Of a DNA stretch of 64,000 nt, positions 10,589-22,193 are shown piece by piece. The stretch lies in NCBI GenBank assembly GCA_001599595.1, contig BCHH01000001.1, positions 957,935 to 1,021,934 on the forward strand, written 5' to 3'. How positions within the stretch are numbered: the stretch's first letter is position 1; each line of letters starts with the position of its first letter. The notes beneath the pieces are model-generated. The model ran no database searches. It was not told the DNA's origin and worked only from the letters and a program-made list of their open reading frames with translations. The position numbers and the translations under genes were made by a program. The DNA is from Beverwykella pulmonaria (taxonomy: Eukaryota; Ascomycota; Dothideomycetes; Pleosporales; Melanommataceae).

Positions 10589-13500
10589 GAAGGGATTGCT
10601 GTTTGAAAGAGACGATCACGAGGTGTGATTGTTGTTTGATGGGGAGGAATAAGTGGAGGTGGTATTACTTTTTATGATCTTGCTGGACGAGCTGGACACA
10701 TAATCTTGTCAACGATCCTGGTACTTGGTCGGACATCCTTGCCTCGCGAACGACTGTTTGTTTCATGTATATATTGGATATTTTAGTCACTTGGGAAACT
10801 TGGTCGGACTGGGAGCCGAGAGGACGGTAATACGGTAATGATTTAATGGTTCAATGGATAATGGTTGGGATGATTTGATGAACCTACGTTTTTCTGAAGT
10901 ACTTCTTCCACAACTGCGTATTGGTTTCCGTTTGCGAAATCCAAAATGTTTGATTATGATCTGTTGAACTATACCTGACCAGAGTCAAAGCATGAACGGG
11001 GCGTTGCTATGTTTTGCTATATCTGCTTGGAGGATGTCTACGATTCTAGGTATTCTAGCAAGGGCACCGACTTGAGTCACATTTAAGGCAAGTGAAGCAT
11101 ACGTGTTCCTTAACTTTCCTGAGCTCCTCAAACCCCCCAATCGTCTAACACAAACTTGTCTCTCGTACACACAAGCCAGGTCGATTCTGTTGTCCTTGAT
11201 ACAAGTGTCCTGGTGGACGAAGTTGGCATCCAGAAGAGTCTGGACAATGAGAGATTCCCGCAGGACGAACAAAGCTATCATGTGGCCGACGATGGGCAAA
11301 TATTGACTTTTCACAAGCATTGCAGTTTTCGTTCTGTGAAATCCTTGTGCATGACCAAATTGGTCAGCGTACTTCCGAAGAACTACGTGTTCAGATGAAT
11401 AACTACGTCACTTTAAGCAATGAGGCTCTGTAACAGAGTCCAGCTTTGACGTGCATGTTGCATTGCGGCTTAGAACCTGTGACCTGACATGACCCCGCAG
11501 TGTGCTAAGAGGGCGCAGGGCAATAAAATCGTATTCGCGGAGCCCTAACGAAAGCCTTATCATAGGGCGGGGCCAAATTTTCTATATCTCCGTCAAGAGC
11601 TATTGGATGTATCTTTTTTTGGGTCGTATGATTTTGCCCTTGGAAAGGGGCAAGAGGTTGGATATATTGGCGATGCTAATATTGAGCGAATCATAAGACT
11701 GGGCGCGGATTTGAGTTTGCATGAGGGACGAAAGGCGGTGTGAGTGTGCGACGTTGAAGAGGGCGTGGAGTCTTGGCCCTGGTCGAGTGAGGTGCACGTT
11801 CACTTTGATATCCGCCTCGGTGTGGGCCCGTGTCCTCATACTGGGAAAGCACCACTGTCAGTTGAGGCTCTGTTGCTGTGCCTAAGTGGGTGTGATTGGA
11901 GGATGATTAGAGGCTATGTCGTGTGAGGTAAGCAGAGGACGAGGGCGACTCGTATCAGACGCGCGGATTTCTGCCTCAGGCATGAACGAACGCGCGGATA
12001 GGTTTGGTAGGGTATAATTGACTCTGCATTGCGGCTTAGTTGTTTGATTGACTGTGGAAAGCGGAACACGTGACTGTTGATTAGTGTTGAACCTGGGCCA
12101 GGAACAAGCAAGAACACCTTGGATATAGTCTCTTCATAGATTTCCATATGCTGGCTGTATTTTCCTGGTTCTCAATTACTGTTTGGTTTGTCTAGGTCGG
12201 GGTTTTGGTCAAATTCCCGTGCTCCTCTTTCCTTTTCCAAGTAGTGACTGATGACTAGCCTTAAAATGAATTCTTTTTGCGAGTTTATTCCAGCAGAACG
12301 CCCGAGAGGCATAACCCAGCCGACCAGCGAGCAAGTCTACTACAGGATTCAGCAGGTCCAAGCTAAAACTCTTGCACTGTTGCTGGGAATTGCTTAGCGG
12401 TTACAGCGCAGCACTCATGTGCTTGTACAGAGATAAGTATGATGGGAACCGTTCCAATCACGATAAAACAGTACGAAGTATTTTGAAATGATAGCAGTGT
12501 GCCACGTCGTTGGAAATGTGGAGGTATGAAAGTTGATATCCTGAAATGAATGAATGAGCATGATTGCGTCATGTTTCCACGTGGTAATTGATGTGGAATA
12601 TGGAGTAATTTGTGAGCGGATCTCAAACAGTGTCAAAGATAGTGCAAAGTGATCAGAGGTGATTGTCCTTTCCGAAGGATGGACAGAGCAGGGAAATATG
12701 AGCACATACAACTGTACTGTATATTTCCACGTTTAAGGAGAACTGCAGGCTGGTCAGAATTCAGGCAGAGGACAGAAAGCTTACCCTACCGAATCCCATT
12801 GTATCTGCCAGCACGTCTTTTAAAACGTCGTACATTTCCCCCCAAAAGCACCCCTCAATTCTCTGGCACGTGGGTTGATACGGTAGATGTTCCGTCATGT
12901 TCCGTCATTTTGAATCTAGCTGAATGAAGGCATCGAAGGGTATCGAAGAAGAACAATGACCCACGGGAACTGTCCCAAATCTTCCCAGCAGAGCCGCTCA
13001 TGCCGTCACCATCCCAGGGAACGGTCAAGAAATCATCACGCGACTATATAAAAGACCACATCCAGTCTAGCTTGGCGGGGGTTGCGCGCCTGCGCCGGGC
13101 ACAAAAAGGAAGTCACGCAGCGAACGCCATGAAGTGTCCCGCTGGAACCAGCAGACACCAATATGGGTAAAGCTCTGGGCGGAAGTGCCTTTGCGGTCCG
13201 CGCGCGGTTCAAGTGTAACCGACTGCGCGGTTCGATTGATATTGAGAGTGCCTGGAAGAAGGACTAGGCCTTTGAACCTATGACCGTAGTGCCACTTGGG
13301 AGGGTGTTTTCTCGCTTGTTGTTCGATGCTGGTGATGCACTTGTTTCAATGCCTAGGGTCTTATCTAATGCTGCCAGGTCGCTATCTTCGTGGGACTACC
13401 GCTTTTCTAAGCAGATTGGGCAATGCGTTGGTCAGTTGTTCTTCAACCAGACTGTCGTCCGAAGCAACTACTTGAATGAATTCGCAATATGCAGCTGTCA

Positions 13501-16500
13501 ATCATCCTTTGTGCGCCATGCCAGCCGATCCATGTTGGATTTTGGAAAAGATAGGCAAGTGTTTGATCCGAGTTCCGCGCGCACACCACCTAGGTATGCG
13601 AATCGTGTGTCGGCACGAGGCTTGCAGTCGAGTGGACGGGTGATTGCATGCGCATGGTAGAGTTGTTTAGCTCTTTGCTGCGCCCGGCCCGTTCCTTCGG
13701 ACGTGCGTCCAGTTACTGCAAGAAATTATTGCGCAAGACGTGTCAGTGCCCGATTCTTTCGGTATTGCGGGTGATCTTCGAGTCGGGCCTTCAAGATGAG
13801 GCTCTGCTGAGCCTCGCCGTCGCTCATTTGATCAACTCGCAATCAATTGCAATTTGAGGTTTCCATCTTGACAAGTGGGGATATGCCCCACTCGCTTTGA
13901 GGATGGGAGAAGATGCAAGTAAAGACGGGAACGAAATGAACTTGTCGGGGTAACTGCAGATGTACGTGCAGGGTGTGGCAGCCACAAACGAGCTCGCGCG
14001 ACAATAATTCTGCAGGCTGTTATTGATGGCTTGCATTGCTTGGTATACCCCATTACGCGCTGATCACATAGTTCGGCTGGTGATCGAGTGTGGGCGATTC
14101 TACGCACTCCCGAAGGTGGGTTGCTGTCTTGCGTCACGAGCATGAAATTGGGCTTGTATTGTTGCTAGAAAGGGTGAAGGATGATTGTCAAGGTCTTTCG
14201 ACAGTCAATACTGTTATTCGTCAGAACCACCCCCCGTGAGCAGTTCGTAGATCCACAGCCATGCAAGATCGCATTCCCCAGTTCACCAAGGTGCACTTTG
14301 TTTTGCAGGTCAGCACGGAGCAGATTGCGCAACATTACTTGCTGTGGTGACACGCTGCAACCTGCAGTTTGACGGCATCTCGCCTCGCCTTGAATCCTGC
14401 AGCTAATTCCTGAGGTCCTGGAAATCGAAGGCGGGTAGCAGTTCAGCTAGCGCATGGTTTGAACTATTCAACGTGCTCCCGATACTGTTCAAGGTCCATA
14501 GAAACTTCGAGCACTAGAGATATGGGAGTAGGGTTTGTAGAAGGGTAGCCGTCAATTGGACATCCGCAAAAGGATGAGCGCTCCCGCCTGTACGTTAGGA
14601 GCTCATTTCCACCGCCATATTCAAAGCAGCGCTAATGACCCTCCCTGCGCCATACACTTTCATTCGTTTCAACACACGCAGTAACAGGCATGGTCTCGAC
14701 TTGCATCTTCGTTTTCTTGCCGCACGTAGCGCTTCTCCTCCTACAAGTGGCTCGCTTTGATAAATGCCCGGCATGAACATTGAGAGGTATGACCGCTTGT
14801 CCGACATATTCCAGCTCATCGATTTAATAAGCTGATTTGCAGCTGCATGCGCGACAACGCTGATAGGATGCTGCTTGCATGGCCTATGACCAGTGTCTTT
14901 GAAGCCTAGTCGCTTAGCTATGTGTGAGGTGGAAGCAAGTGTGGAGATGGCTACAGCCCTCTCATATAGTGGCTTGTTGGGATGTCTGATGCATAGCTGC
15001 GGGTGGGGGGCGGGGAATAGCGAACGGCAAACGAGTGCTGAACGCAAAGCCGTGAATTAGTAGATCTATAAGCAGAGATTGGAACGGATAGTAGATTTGC
15101 CGCGAGTTCAGATCGTTTGCTCGTTATCCATCCCTTTGAAGCTCCCGAGCCAACATCTTGTCGCCTGAATGTTGGAGTTGAAGCTCCTAACGACACATAA
15201 AGAGCTTATTCTTTCATTCCACTCGCGCGTTCAAGCTCTCAGCCCAGACGTGCCTTAGACCCGCGCGGAAATCTTATTCAAGACGTAACGGAGTGAGTTT
15301 TGGGGGTCAGCTTTTCGCCAACCGGCACGTATAAGACTCAGACACATCCCCTCAGGGAGCGTGTAGTTCTTGACCTTTCTCTCAGTCTGCCTTACAGCGC
15401 CACGTCGCCCTAAAATGCTAGTCAACTCTACGGTTGAATCATCTCGAGCGATGCTGGATGACACTGGATAAAAAGGACTGGAAGAAATTCCCATGTGGGT
15501 GATAAAGTCACGTTGGAGATGCAAGGCTGGGGCTATGTCAGCACCTTCTCGCGCTCTACGCAGTGACATCGGACTGCCGGTCTAGGATACTCGTCGTTCA
15601 GAGACGCGGCATCATTAACCCAGTTCCCAGAGGACTGTTGGTTTGGTGTTCATGGATTATTCGAGGGCAACTCTTCGGGCCTTACGCCGCCTAGTCCATG
15701 ACGGTCTTACGTTGGGATATTAGGTCGGGTCGAGGAACCCAAGATGCTACGTACGATACCACGACGAATTATTCCACTCACCGCCAGGGACGACGTATCT
15801 TAAAATAAACAACTTGAATAGGGTCGGTATTCCATCTCTTGCAAAATTATTGACCGCGACCACTGGCAGGCCATACCTCTTTCCAAGAAACTCCGCTGGG
15901 AACACTCCTAACGCTGTCCTTACTGCAACTAGTAGTCATCATAAGGCCTAGAACTGTTCGAAAAAGTGAGGCTGTTCGTATCCTCGTGGGTGGCGAGCTT
16001 CAGAACAGAGCCAGGGGTGTTTGGTATGGTCATTACATTATTTTTGGTCCATTTTCCCAGTGCTGACCACGTGCAGTTTGCGGTCTTGTCGGCGGTATCA
16101 CGGACCGCGGCAAGCTCACATCGCACATCAACTGCTGTCAAACGGACCACATTTATTCCAACATCTTTTTGTTGTCCAAGGTATCGAGTCGGGTCGCCGT
16201 GTTAGTCCTTCGTTATTGCGAGGGGCCACCTACCCCGACGCATCGAAACCCTGCGCGGCAGGCTGAGCCTCCTGCCAACTCACACCCCTCTCCTCATCCA
16301 TTTTCATCAACCACGACCACCAACTGCGAGAACAGAATCCATCTCTCATTACCCTACTCTGTGCCAAACTCCTTCGCTTCGTCACCTTCTCCTATCGGCA
16401 AGGGAAAACAGTGGTATCGGCTACCAGCGACTGTTGAAGCGGACGGCAAAAGTCTGACCGGGCGCCGTGCTTGCTCTCAACTGTGGACGCGCGACCTTGA

Positions 16501-16553
16501 AGCTGTACGGCAGCTCTTCCAAGTCCCTCCTCCGCCTCTTTAGCATCCCAATC
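10589..16553. other. Six-kilobase gene-poor block between the two C2H2 genes
   Basis: Only scattered short frames occur here. The longest ATG-led ones are 13280-13660 (+, 126 aa) and 15255-15569 (-, 104 aa), neither with a motif. No reverse transcriptase, transposase or long terminal repeat was seen, and the base composition is not the extreme AT of heavily RIP-mutated DNA. A good TATA box at 13045 is listed separately. A 10-bp direct repeat (GTTCCGTCAT, twice) sits at about 12889-12908. The pyrimidine-rich tract from about 16270 is the likely promoter and 5' leader of the second C2H2 gene. Confidence 0.45.
13045..13054 (+). promoter_or_regulatory. TATA box without a clear gene
   Basis: The sequence TATATAAAAG is a near-consensus TATA box. 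It lies 85 bp before an ATG at about 13129 that opens only 13 codons before a GTAAAG sequence. No convincing exon chain follows, so this may be a decayed promoter or a non-coding transcription unit. Confidence 0.3.
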
Positions 16554-18104
16554 ATGGCCAATCACGGTGGCGTGCCAACCAATAATGGCGCCCAACCTGA
16601 TGACGTCCCAATGCTCTCTAACTCTCGAGCCTTTCGAAACCAACCGCAGCACCAAGACCATCATGTGCCATTTCAAGCCCGTCAAGTGTCGAACGCAGAT
16701 CCGGAATTTGGCAACCGGTACCACCAGTCTTGGTTTAATAGTGGGCCGCAACATCCGCTAATCAACGAGACTAACCGCTACGTCCACAACTCAGAGGGGA
16801 ACAATCAGCTCGGCCCAACCATGTCCTCGGAATCCAATTATGCTTTGCTCGGGTTAAACAATAGCTTCGATGAGAGAAACGGTGGTCTGTCGTCTTCCCA
16901 GAATAGTAGTTGGAGCCACCACGATCTAGCTGGAAGACAAACTGACTGGCAACAAACCCATTCTGCAGTAGTAGGGGGATTCGGGCTAAATGTGCAAGTC
17001 AAGGAACAGGCTGTAGGCAAAAATTCAACCAGTTACGCGGGCTCCGACGGCTACAATGGTGGTCGTCGTTATGGTTTTCCGGGTTCCTACCGTTTTGAAA
17101 TCGGGTATAACGGCCATGACTTAGGACAGACCAATCGAGGCAGTCCTGAACATGGGCGATCACCATCGATATTCCGCCAGTCGCCTGCGTATGGTTCTTC
17201 GAACGAAGGGACCCCTATATATTTGGATGAAAATATGAAAGCCACGGTTCCTGATCAGCCTCGTGTTTATGACTCCCTAAGCCAGCATGTCAGGCGGGCT
17301 GTACTTTGCGAAGAACCGTGGTCGACACAGAACATGCGAAGTAGCCCTCCACAGGAATATTTTCAAGAAACAATGGACCACCGGTTCCTGGAGGGACTTG
17401 GGGGCTCTGATGGGTACCGTTCAAAGGCAGACCCTAGTCAAGGCAGGTCCAGCGCGTCGGCTGATTGGGAGCAAACGACCACAGACTCGTCCATTGAACC
17501 ACCCACAAACGACTTAAGCGAAAGTACATTAACAGTACGACCGGCTGCTGATTTGGTTGACGTTGGGAACGCAGATCCATCATACTCATCCGGACCACAT
17601 GCGTATTGGAACCATGAGGGCAACACGTTGGATCGATCGCCGAACAATAATCAAGGTTATTTAACAGTCGAACGCTTCCCGCCACTAGGTCTTCCGCCTC
17701 CTGGATTGGATGCTGGATGTCATCTTCAGTGAGCTTGATCTGTCACAACATCTGTTTGGATACTAAGTGCCAATAGATACCCGATGAACCACAACCAGTA
17801 TCTTTTGGTTCCTCAACCGCCGTCGCCAGGTTCTTCGATCGTGAGCACGGGATCCTTGCCAACGGCAGACCCTTTAGTGTGCGATATCAACCAGTGCAAT
17901 ACTCAGTTCTCAGGGAAATATCGTAAGGGTAATTATGCAAGGCATGTAAAGCAGAAGCATAATGGTCAGGAGGAAACATTCGAATGCGAAGGGTTGAGTT
18001 GTCGTAGGACTTTCAAGCGGAAAGATGCTCGCAAGAAGCATTACAGGACCTATCATCCAGAGTTTAGCTTGGGTCCTGCAAAACCTCGGAAGTCACACCC
18101 TTGA
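16554..18104 (+). CDS. C2H2 zinc-finger protein with enlarged first finger (copy B), two exons
   Basis: Exons 16554-17728 and 17777-18104 are joined across a 48-bp intron (donor GTGAGC, TACTAAG branch-like motif, acceptor AATAG) with matching phase, giving 500 aa. The first 420 residues are low-complexity (Asn, Ser, Gly, Gln). Finger 1 starts near residue 427 (CDINQCNTQFSGKYRKGN, then ARHVKQKH) with C-x4-C-x15-H-x4-H. Finger 2 starts near residue 462 (CEGLSCRRTFKRKDARKKH) with C-x4-C-x12-H-x4-H. A short basic tail follows. The RKGN/QKGN and KR-DA-KKH signatures are shared with the gene at 9.0-10.6 kb, so the two appear to be paralogues. It is probably a nuclear DNA-binding protein; the target is unknown. 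The ATG has A at -3. Confidence 0.8.
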
Positions 18105-18324
18105 GAAGGTTGAATTAAGTTTTGGGCATCTCCATCCTCCTCCAAAAAGCAAAGCCATCAGAGCTCAGAACTGTTTAACGAACAGCATTGAAAACCTGGG
18201 TGGAGGATGTCCAGCTCCAGCATCCAGCAGTGATTAATAGCTGTAGGAAGACGAGTCGTTCGCTGCTTCGCTAGTCGTGGAGTTGAGGAGCAAAGGGAAA
18301 AAAAACTCTTGGCGTTTCTTTCGT

Positions 18325-18735
18325 ATGTGCTTTATACTGGTCTGCCTCTACGCCGGCAATACCGAGTCAACATCAACCCTGGGTAACTCCAGGACGAGGT
18401 GTATTGTCCATGTTGGCTTAGTTATTTCCTTCGTCTCAAACCCCATCGTATTCATAGTCATGCCCTGTCCTACGCTCTTTACGATTCTTGTTGTATTCCT
18501 TCTCTTTCCTTTCATAATGAGGCTTGCCGGTGACGAGTATGTGGATGGCGATGGGTTGTCGTATTACCCTGGAAATCTAATACTGGCGTCGACGTATGGG
18601 TTATCTTTTGGCGTTGAGGCTGGCGTTGAGGCTGGCGTTGAGGCTGGAGTTGCTCATACGTGGGAGACGAAGTCTATGAATAGGCTGAGAGAGGCCGTTC
18701 GAATGGAGAAGGAAAAGGGAGGCGGGGGCGACTGA
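18325..18735 (+). CDS. Possible small membrane protein, 136 aa
   Basis: This ATG-led frame sits just downstream of the second C2H2 gene. It begins MCFILVCLYAG and has two strongly hydrophobic stretches (around LVISFVSNPIVFIVM and LFTILVVFLLFPFIM), a three-copy GVEA repeat encoded by a 12-bp tandem repeat, and a charged C-terminus. The region could instead be 3' UTR of the upstream gene, and no family is recognised. Confidence 0.25.
   Translation: MCFILVCLYAGNTESTSTLGNSRTRCIVHVGLVISFVSNPIVFIVMPCPTLFTILVVFLLFPFIMRLAGDEYVDGDGLSYYPGNLILASTYGLSFGVEAGVEAGVEAGVAHTWETKSMNRLREAVRMEKEKGGGGD
18610..18645 (+). repeat. 12-bp tandem repeat, 3 perfect copies
   Basis: The unit GGCGTTGAGGCT is repeated three times without mismatch and is followed by a diverged partial copy. 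The unit length is a multiple of three, so in the overlapping frame it encodes repeated Gly-Val-Glu-Ala. Confidence 0.9.
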
Positions 18736-21223
18736 CTAGGCAGCTGCTATCGTCCCGTAGACTCCAGGTGCCAGTCCATGGGCCCCAAGATCTTCACGGC
18801 GTGGGAACCGTACAGCCTGTGGTGAACCGATGGTATGTGAGGAGGGAAGAGGTTGTTGTTGTTGTCGAAATAAGCGACACTAAGGCCGGGTAAGACAGGG
18901 AGCCCACGGATGCCAGCATAGGTGGCAGGTGACAAACGTGCACGACAGTAGCCGATCGCCAACGACACGACCAGGAATCCCGCTGCTCCGCGGCCACATG
19001 TCCTTGCAAGTCTATCGTCGCCACTTTCTGTCCTGTGCCACCAAGCAGGGGAACCGAACACGCCTCCCGCTGGTCATCGCCACGTCGACTCATCGCAGTA
19101 CCGCACCACCATGGAGTTCTGGCTTCCCAGACTGGAAGACGTGAACGTGACGACTGCTAGCACCCAAAGAGACTTTTGTTCAGATATGGAGAGATTTCAG
19201 GGTCGATTTGTGCGACACTTAAATGCAAAAAGAGGTCAATGCGAGGTTTGGCTTGGCATAGACAGGAACCGTGGACCGTCCGAGTAGCTCAGGTCCACTG
19301 AGGAAGCTACACCCAGTTTTGGCGAGAGGTCAGGACGATCAAGTTCGCTCTGCAGAGCTGTATGTCAAAGCCAACTTTACCGTACTAGCGATATCACCTG
19401 GGAGGAAGTTCCTTGTTGAATACCAGCCCTTTCAGAAGAGCGAGCCTCGAGAGTTTCCTTCATGTCGATATTCCTGGTGGTGTTTGTTTACGGGTTTCTT
19501 TGTTTCCTTACGATGGTATGCGTCTGCGGTCTGTTATCAAGGATATTTGTCCCAAAACGGTACGGGGAGTCTCTTAGGTTACTTAACTTTTCCTTCCACT
19601 AGAATAACTATATGAACTCGGTCACACTCCAACTCAGCCTCCATAGCCTCAGATGACCTCTTTTGACATGTGTTCTTTGGACAGTAGCATTCATTCGCTT
19701 CGCTGGCATGCTGACCTAGTATCCTAAAACACCATTCGACAGAGCCAGACGAACTAGATTACGTGTACCGACATCTACTCAGCGCGAGCTGGATAAGTGT
19801 ATTGGATGGTGTCTTTGGATGATGAGAAAAGCCGCCGACACGCGTCACGAGGACAAAACGTCAGCTATCACCGAGTCCTTGAGTGCTTCTCGCCAATGAT
19901 TAGCAAAAGAGGCCAGCTGAGGTTCACCAGACCCCAAAATTCTCCAACGCCTTAAAGTATACAAATACCATCCAAGACTTTTCGGGTATATCAAACCTTA
20001 ATGTCGTCTTCCGCGATCCATCCGAGATCTTATGCAGGAAATTAACACCCGCAGCTAGGCAGCTAGTTGATCCCAACGAAAAGGCGACTTATACCAAGCG
20101 TCTTCCTTCCCCATACAGGAAATACAACCAAGTTTTGCCACCATGGTCTCAGTGGCAACCATCAAGCAAATATTCGCCTCCACTTGATTTATCATATGGA
20201 AGCCTCTCGAAGACATGCCTACGAGTCATCGCCCCATAGCTCATACATTTTTAAATGCAGTTGACAGTCTTGGCTGGCCTGCGTGGCGTACTTCTCTCCG
20301 AACGCACTTGCCTCCTAACAAACGAAAATTACAAACGCCAACGATTGATAGAGCGTCATGTCGCGACCAAACCTACCCCTAAAAAAGGGGTTCTCCTCTA
20401 TCGACCTCGCCGCTCTCACCTTCTGTGTCTGAGAAATCTACAATAACCACCCATAAACGGCAAACCTCACCGTCCTTAGTCCGCCACTCATCGATCCATC
20501 CTCACCGACTCCTAAGACTCCCGATAATCCCCCCCCGAAAATTCGTTATTCTCGTGGCCCTTGCGACTTCTAACCAATGCCATCCCCTTCAACAACACCC
20601 TTGCGCATGTAAAACACTGCTCCGCATGCAGCGGAGGACAGCTGTCAGTACCACACACCTTCACACAACCTCTAATGCAAACAGACGGAAATATTCTTCC
20701 GGCCTGTTCGTTCTTGAAGAGTCATTCATACCAACTAAACTTTCGACTTCTGCAGCCTAATGAACTCAACTGGCTGGCTCCAACGTCCGATGTGGCCTCT
20801 CGCCTATCAACACAAGAGGCTGTCGGGCTAAATCTCTCAATGTGAAATATTGTACTCATACCAAGACCATCTTCTCATTCGGATACTCTACAGAATCTAT
20901 GTATAAGAGATTGTGTTGGGCTTCCATCACCAAACATTTTACACCGATCAGATCTGTGACAGCATGATAGAATACCCGTAGTCCGATTAAGCTTTAAGGC
21001 CTCTCCAATTCCTTCTCGTTCCGGTGTCCCAAAACACAGTTGCACTATCAGCTTCATGTTCCACAACATCAAGTCATTTCCGTAATGCACGGAATATGCC
21101 CTGTACCCTTGGCCTCAACAAGCACCTTGCAGCAGTAGTCCCTCGTCCACTTCACACCGATGAGATATATTTGAACAGCTCATCGTCCCAAAGGTCCATT
21201 CGCAGGCCCACCGCCTGCTTTTT
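18736..21223. other. Gene-poor region
   Basis: Nothing firm. In 18747-19093 two minus-strand frames of about 100 codons overlap (one ATG-led, starting MSRRGDDQREAC), and it is unclear whether either is used. In 20425-20845 plus-strand frames include a C-x2-C pair (HCSACSGG) but no ATG. No transposon signature was seen. Confidence 0.4.
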
Positions 21224-21608
21224 TCAGCCTTTTGCCCCGAACCCGAAGCCACCCAAGCGTCCCAAGTTCTTAGGATCCCCACCACCTAATGATTGTCTAA
21301 GCATCGGAGGAGGCTGAATGAAGGACCCTGTATTGGCGTTCGAAAGGGCGCTTTGACGTGCGCCGCCGAGGACGGGGAGACGGCTGTGGTGCCCTTGGAA
21401 TTGTGAGGGTGCGCCCATTGAGGAAGATTCTGAATCTTTCAGTTAATGTATGATATGTATTTAGTTTGAGGGGACACTCAACACTTGGTATTGGAAAACA
21501 AGAAATGTGGGACTCACGATCGGTGTGTCCTCTATAGACTATGCCCTGGACTAGGGTCTGAAAGTTCCAAGCCTCGTCGCCCGTGGCGTTCGCTACGTAG
21601 GATGCCAT
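21224..21608 (-). CDS. Small orphan protein, 98 aa, two exons
   Basis: Exon 1 (21608-21518) and exon 2 (21429-21224) are joined across an 88-bp intron with canonical GTGAGT donor, an ATTAAC branch-like motif and a TTCAG acceptor. The phase matches (C plus AA gives Gln). The protein begins MASYVANATGDEAWNFQ and runs into a Ser/Gln-rich middle, then a Gly-rich end (LGRLGGFGFGAKG). There is no signal peptide, membrane segment or known motif. The N-terminal 30 residues look like a conserved helical segment, and the Gly-rich tail suggests disorder. No function can be assigned. The splice sites and compact form make it a likely real gene. Confidence 0.6.
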
Positions 21609-22193
21609 GACTTGTGCCTTGAGAGACTGATAGAGCTTTTGGATATGTTACTGGGCTCGACTTTTCTCTTTGAAGGCGTTGGCTAGTTCATAATTCTTTT
21701 CCTGGGGGGACGTTTATTCAGTTTGCATTGCTGTTCTACGGCTCAGCCTTTGCACGTAGTGGAAATATGCGAGAGTGGGCACATACGCTGTACTTTGTCT
21801 TGTAAGGCTTTGATTTAAGTTGACCTACTTCTCGGTCAGAGACTTGGCGAGATGTTCTTAGTAGATGCTACGAACGCGTCAGCCAGGTTCCCTGTCGCAG
21901 CTTTGGGCGCAGAACATTTCCTGCGATGCTTGGTAACTGTAGATAGCAAGGCCTCTGCCCGTCATCTCCATGATTAGAGTGGGGCTAAGGCCATTGAGCA
22001 AACTTTTTGTCCTGTAGTCTTCTTATGGATTGAGACTTTGAACGACTACGTCATCAGGGGTTGTCAACTGTGTCCCGCAGGCTGGGCAAGAGCACTCGCA
22101 AGATGAAAAGGCTTTCATGCCTACGTTTAGAGACACTGCGTGTCTGAATAGACACGAAAGCTTTCTGGGGTATGTTGAAGGCAAGTTCTGCGT
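21609..22193. other. Intergenic region
   Basis: No gene was seen. It contains the promoter of the 98-aa gene and the 3' flank of the JmjC-like gene, both minus strand. Confidence 0.5.

Noticed and set aside
13280..13660. 126-codon ATG-led ORF in the empty block
   Set aside because: No recognisable domain; isolated, and not extended by any credible splice site.
15255..15569. 104-codon minus-strand ORF
   Set aside because: Protein text is unremarkable, with no neighbour or motif to support it.
10589..16553. Transposon or RIP-mutated repeat island
   Set aside because: No reverse transcriptase, integrase or transposase text, no terminal repeats seen, and no extreme AT bias.
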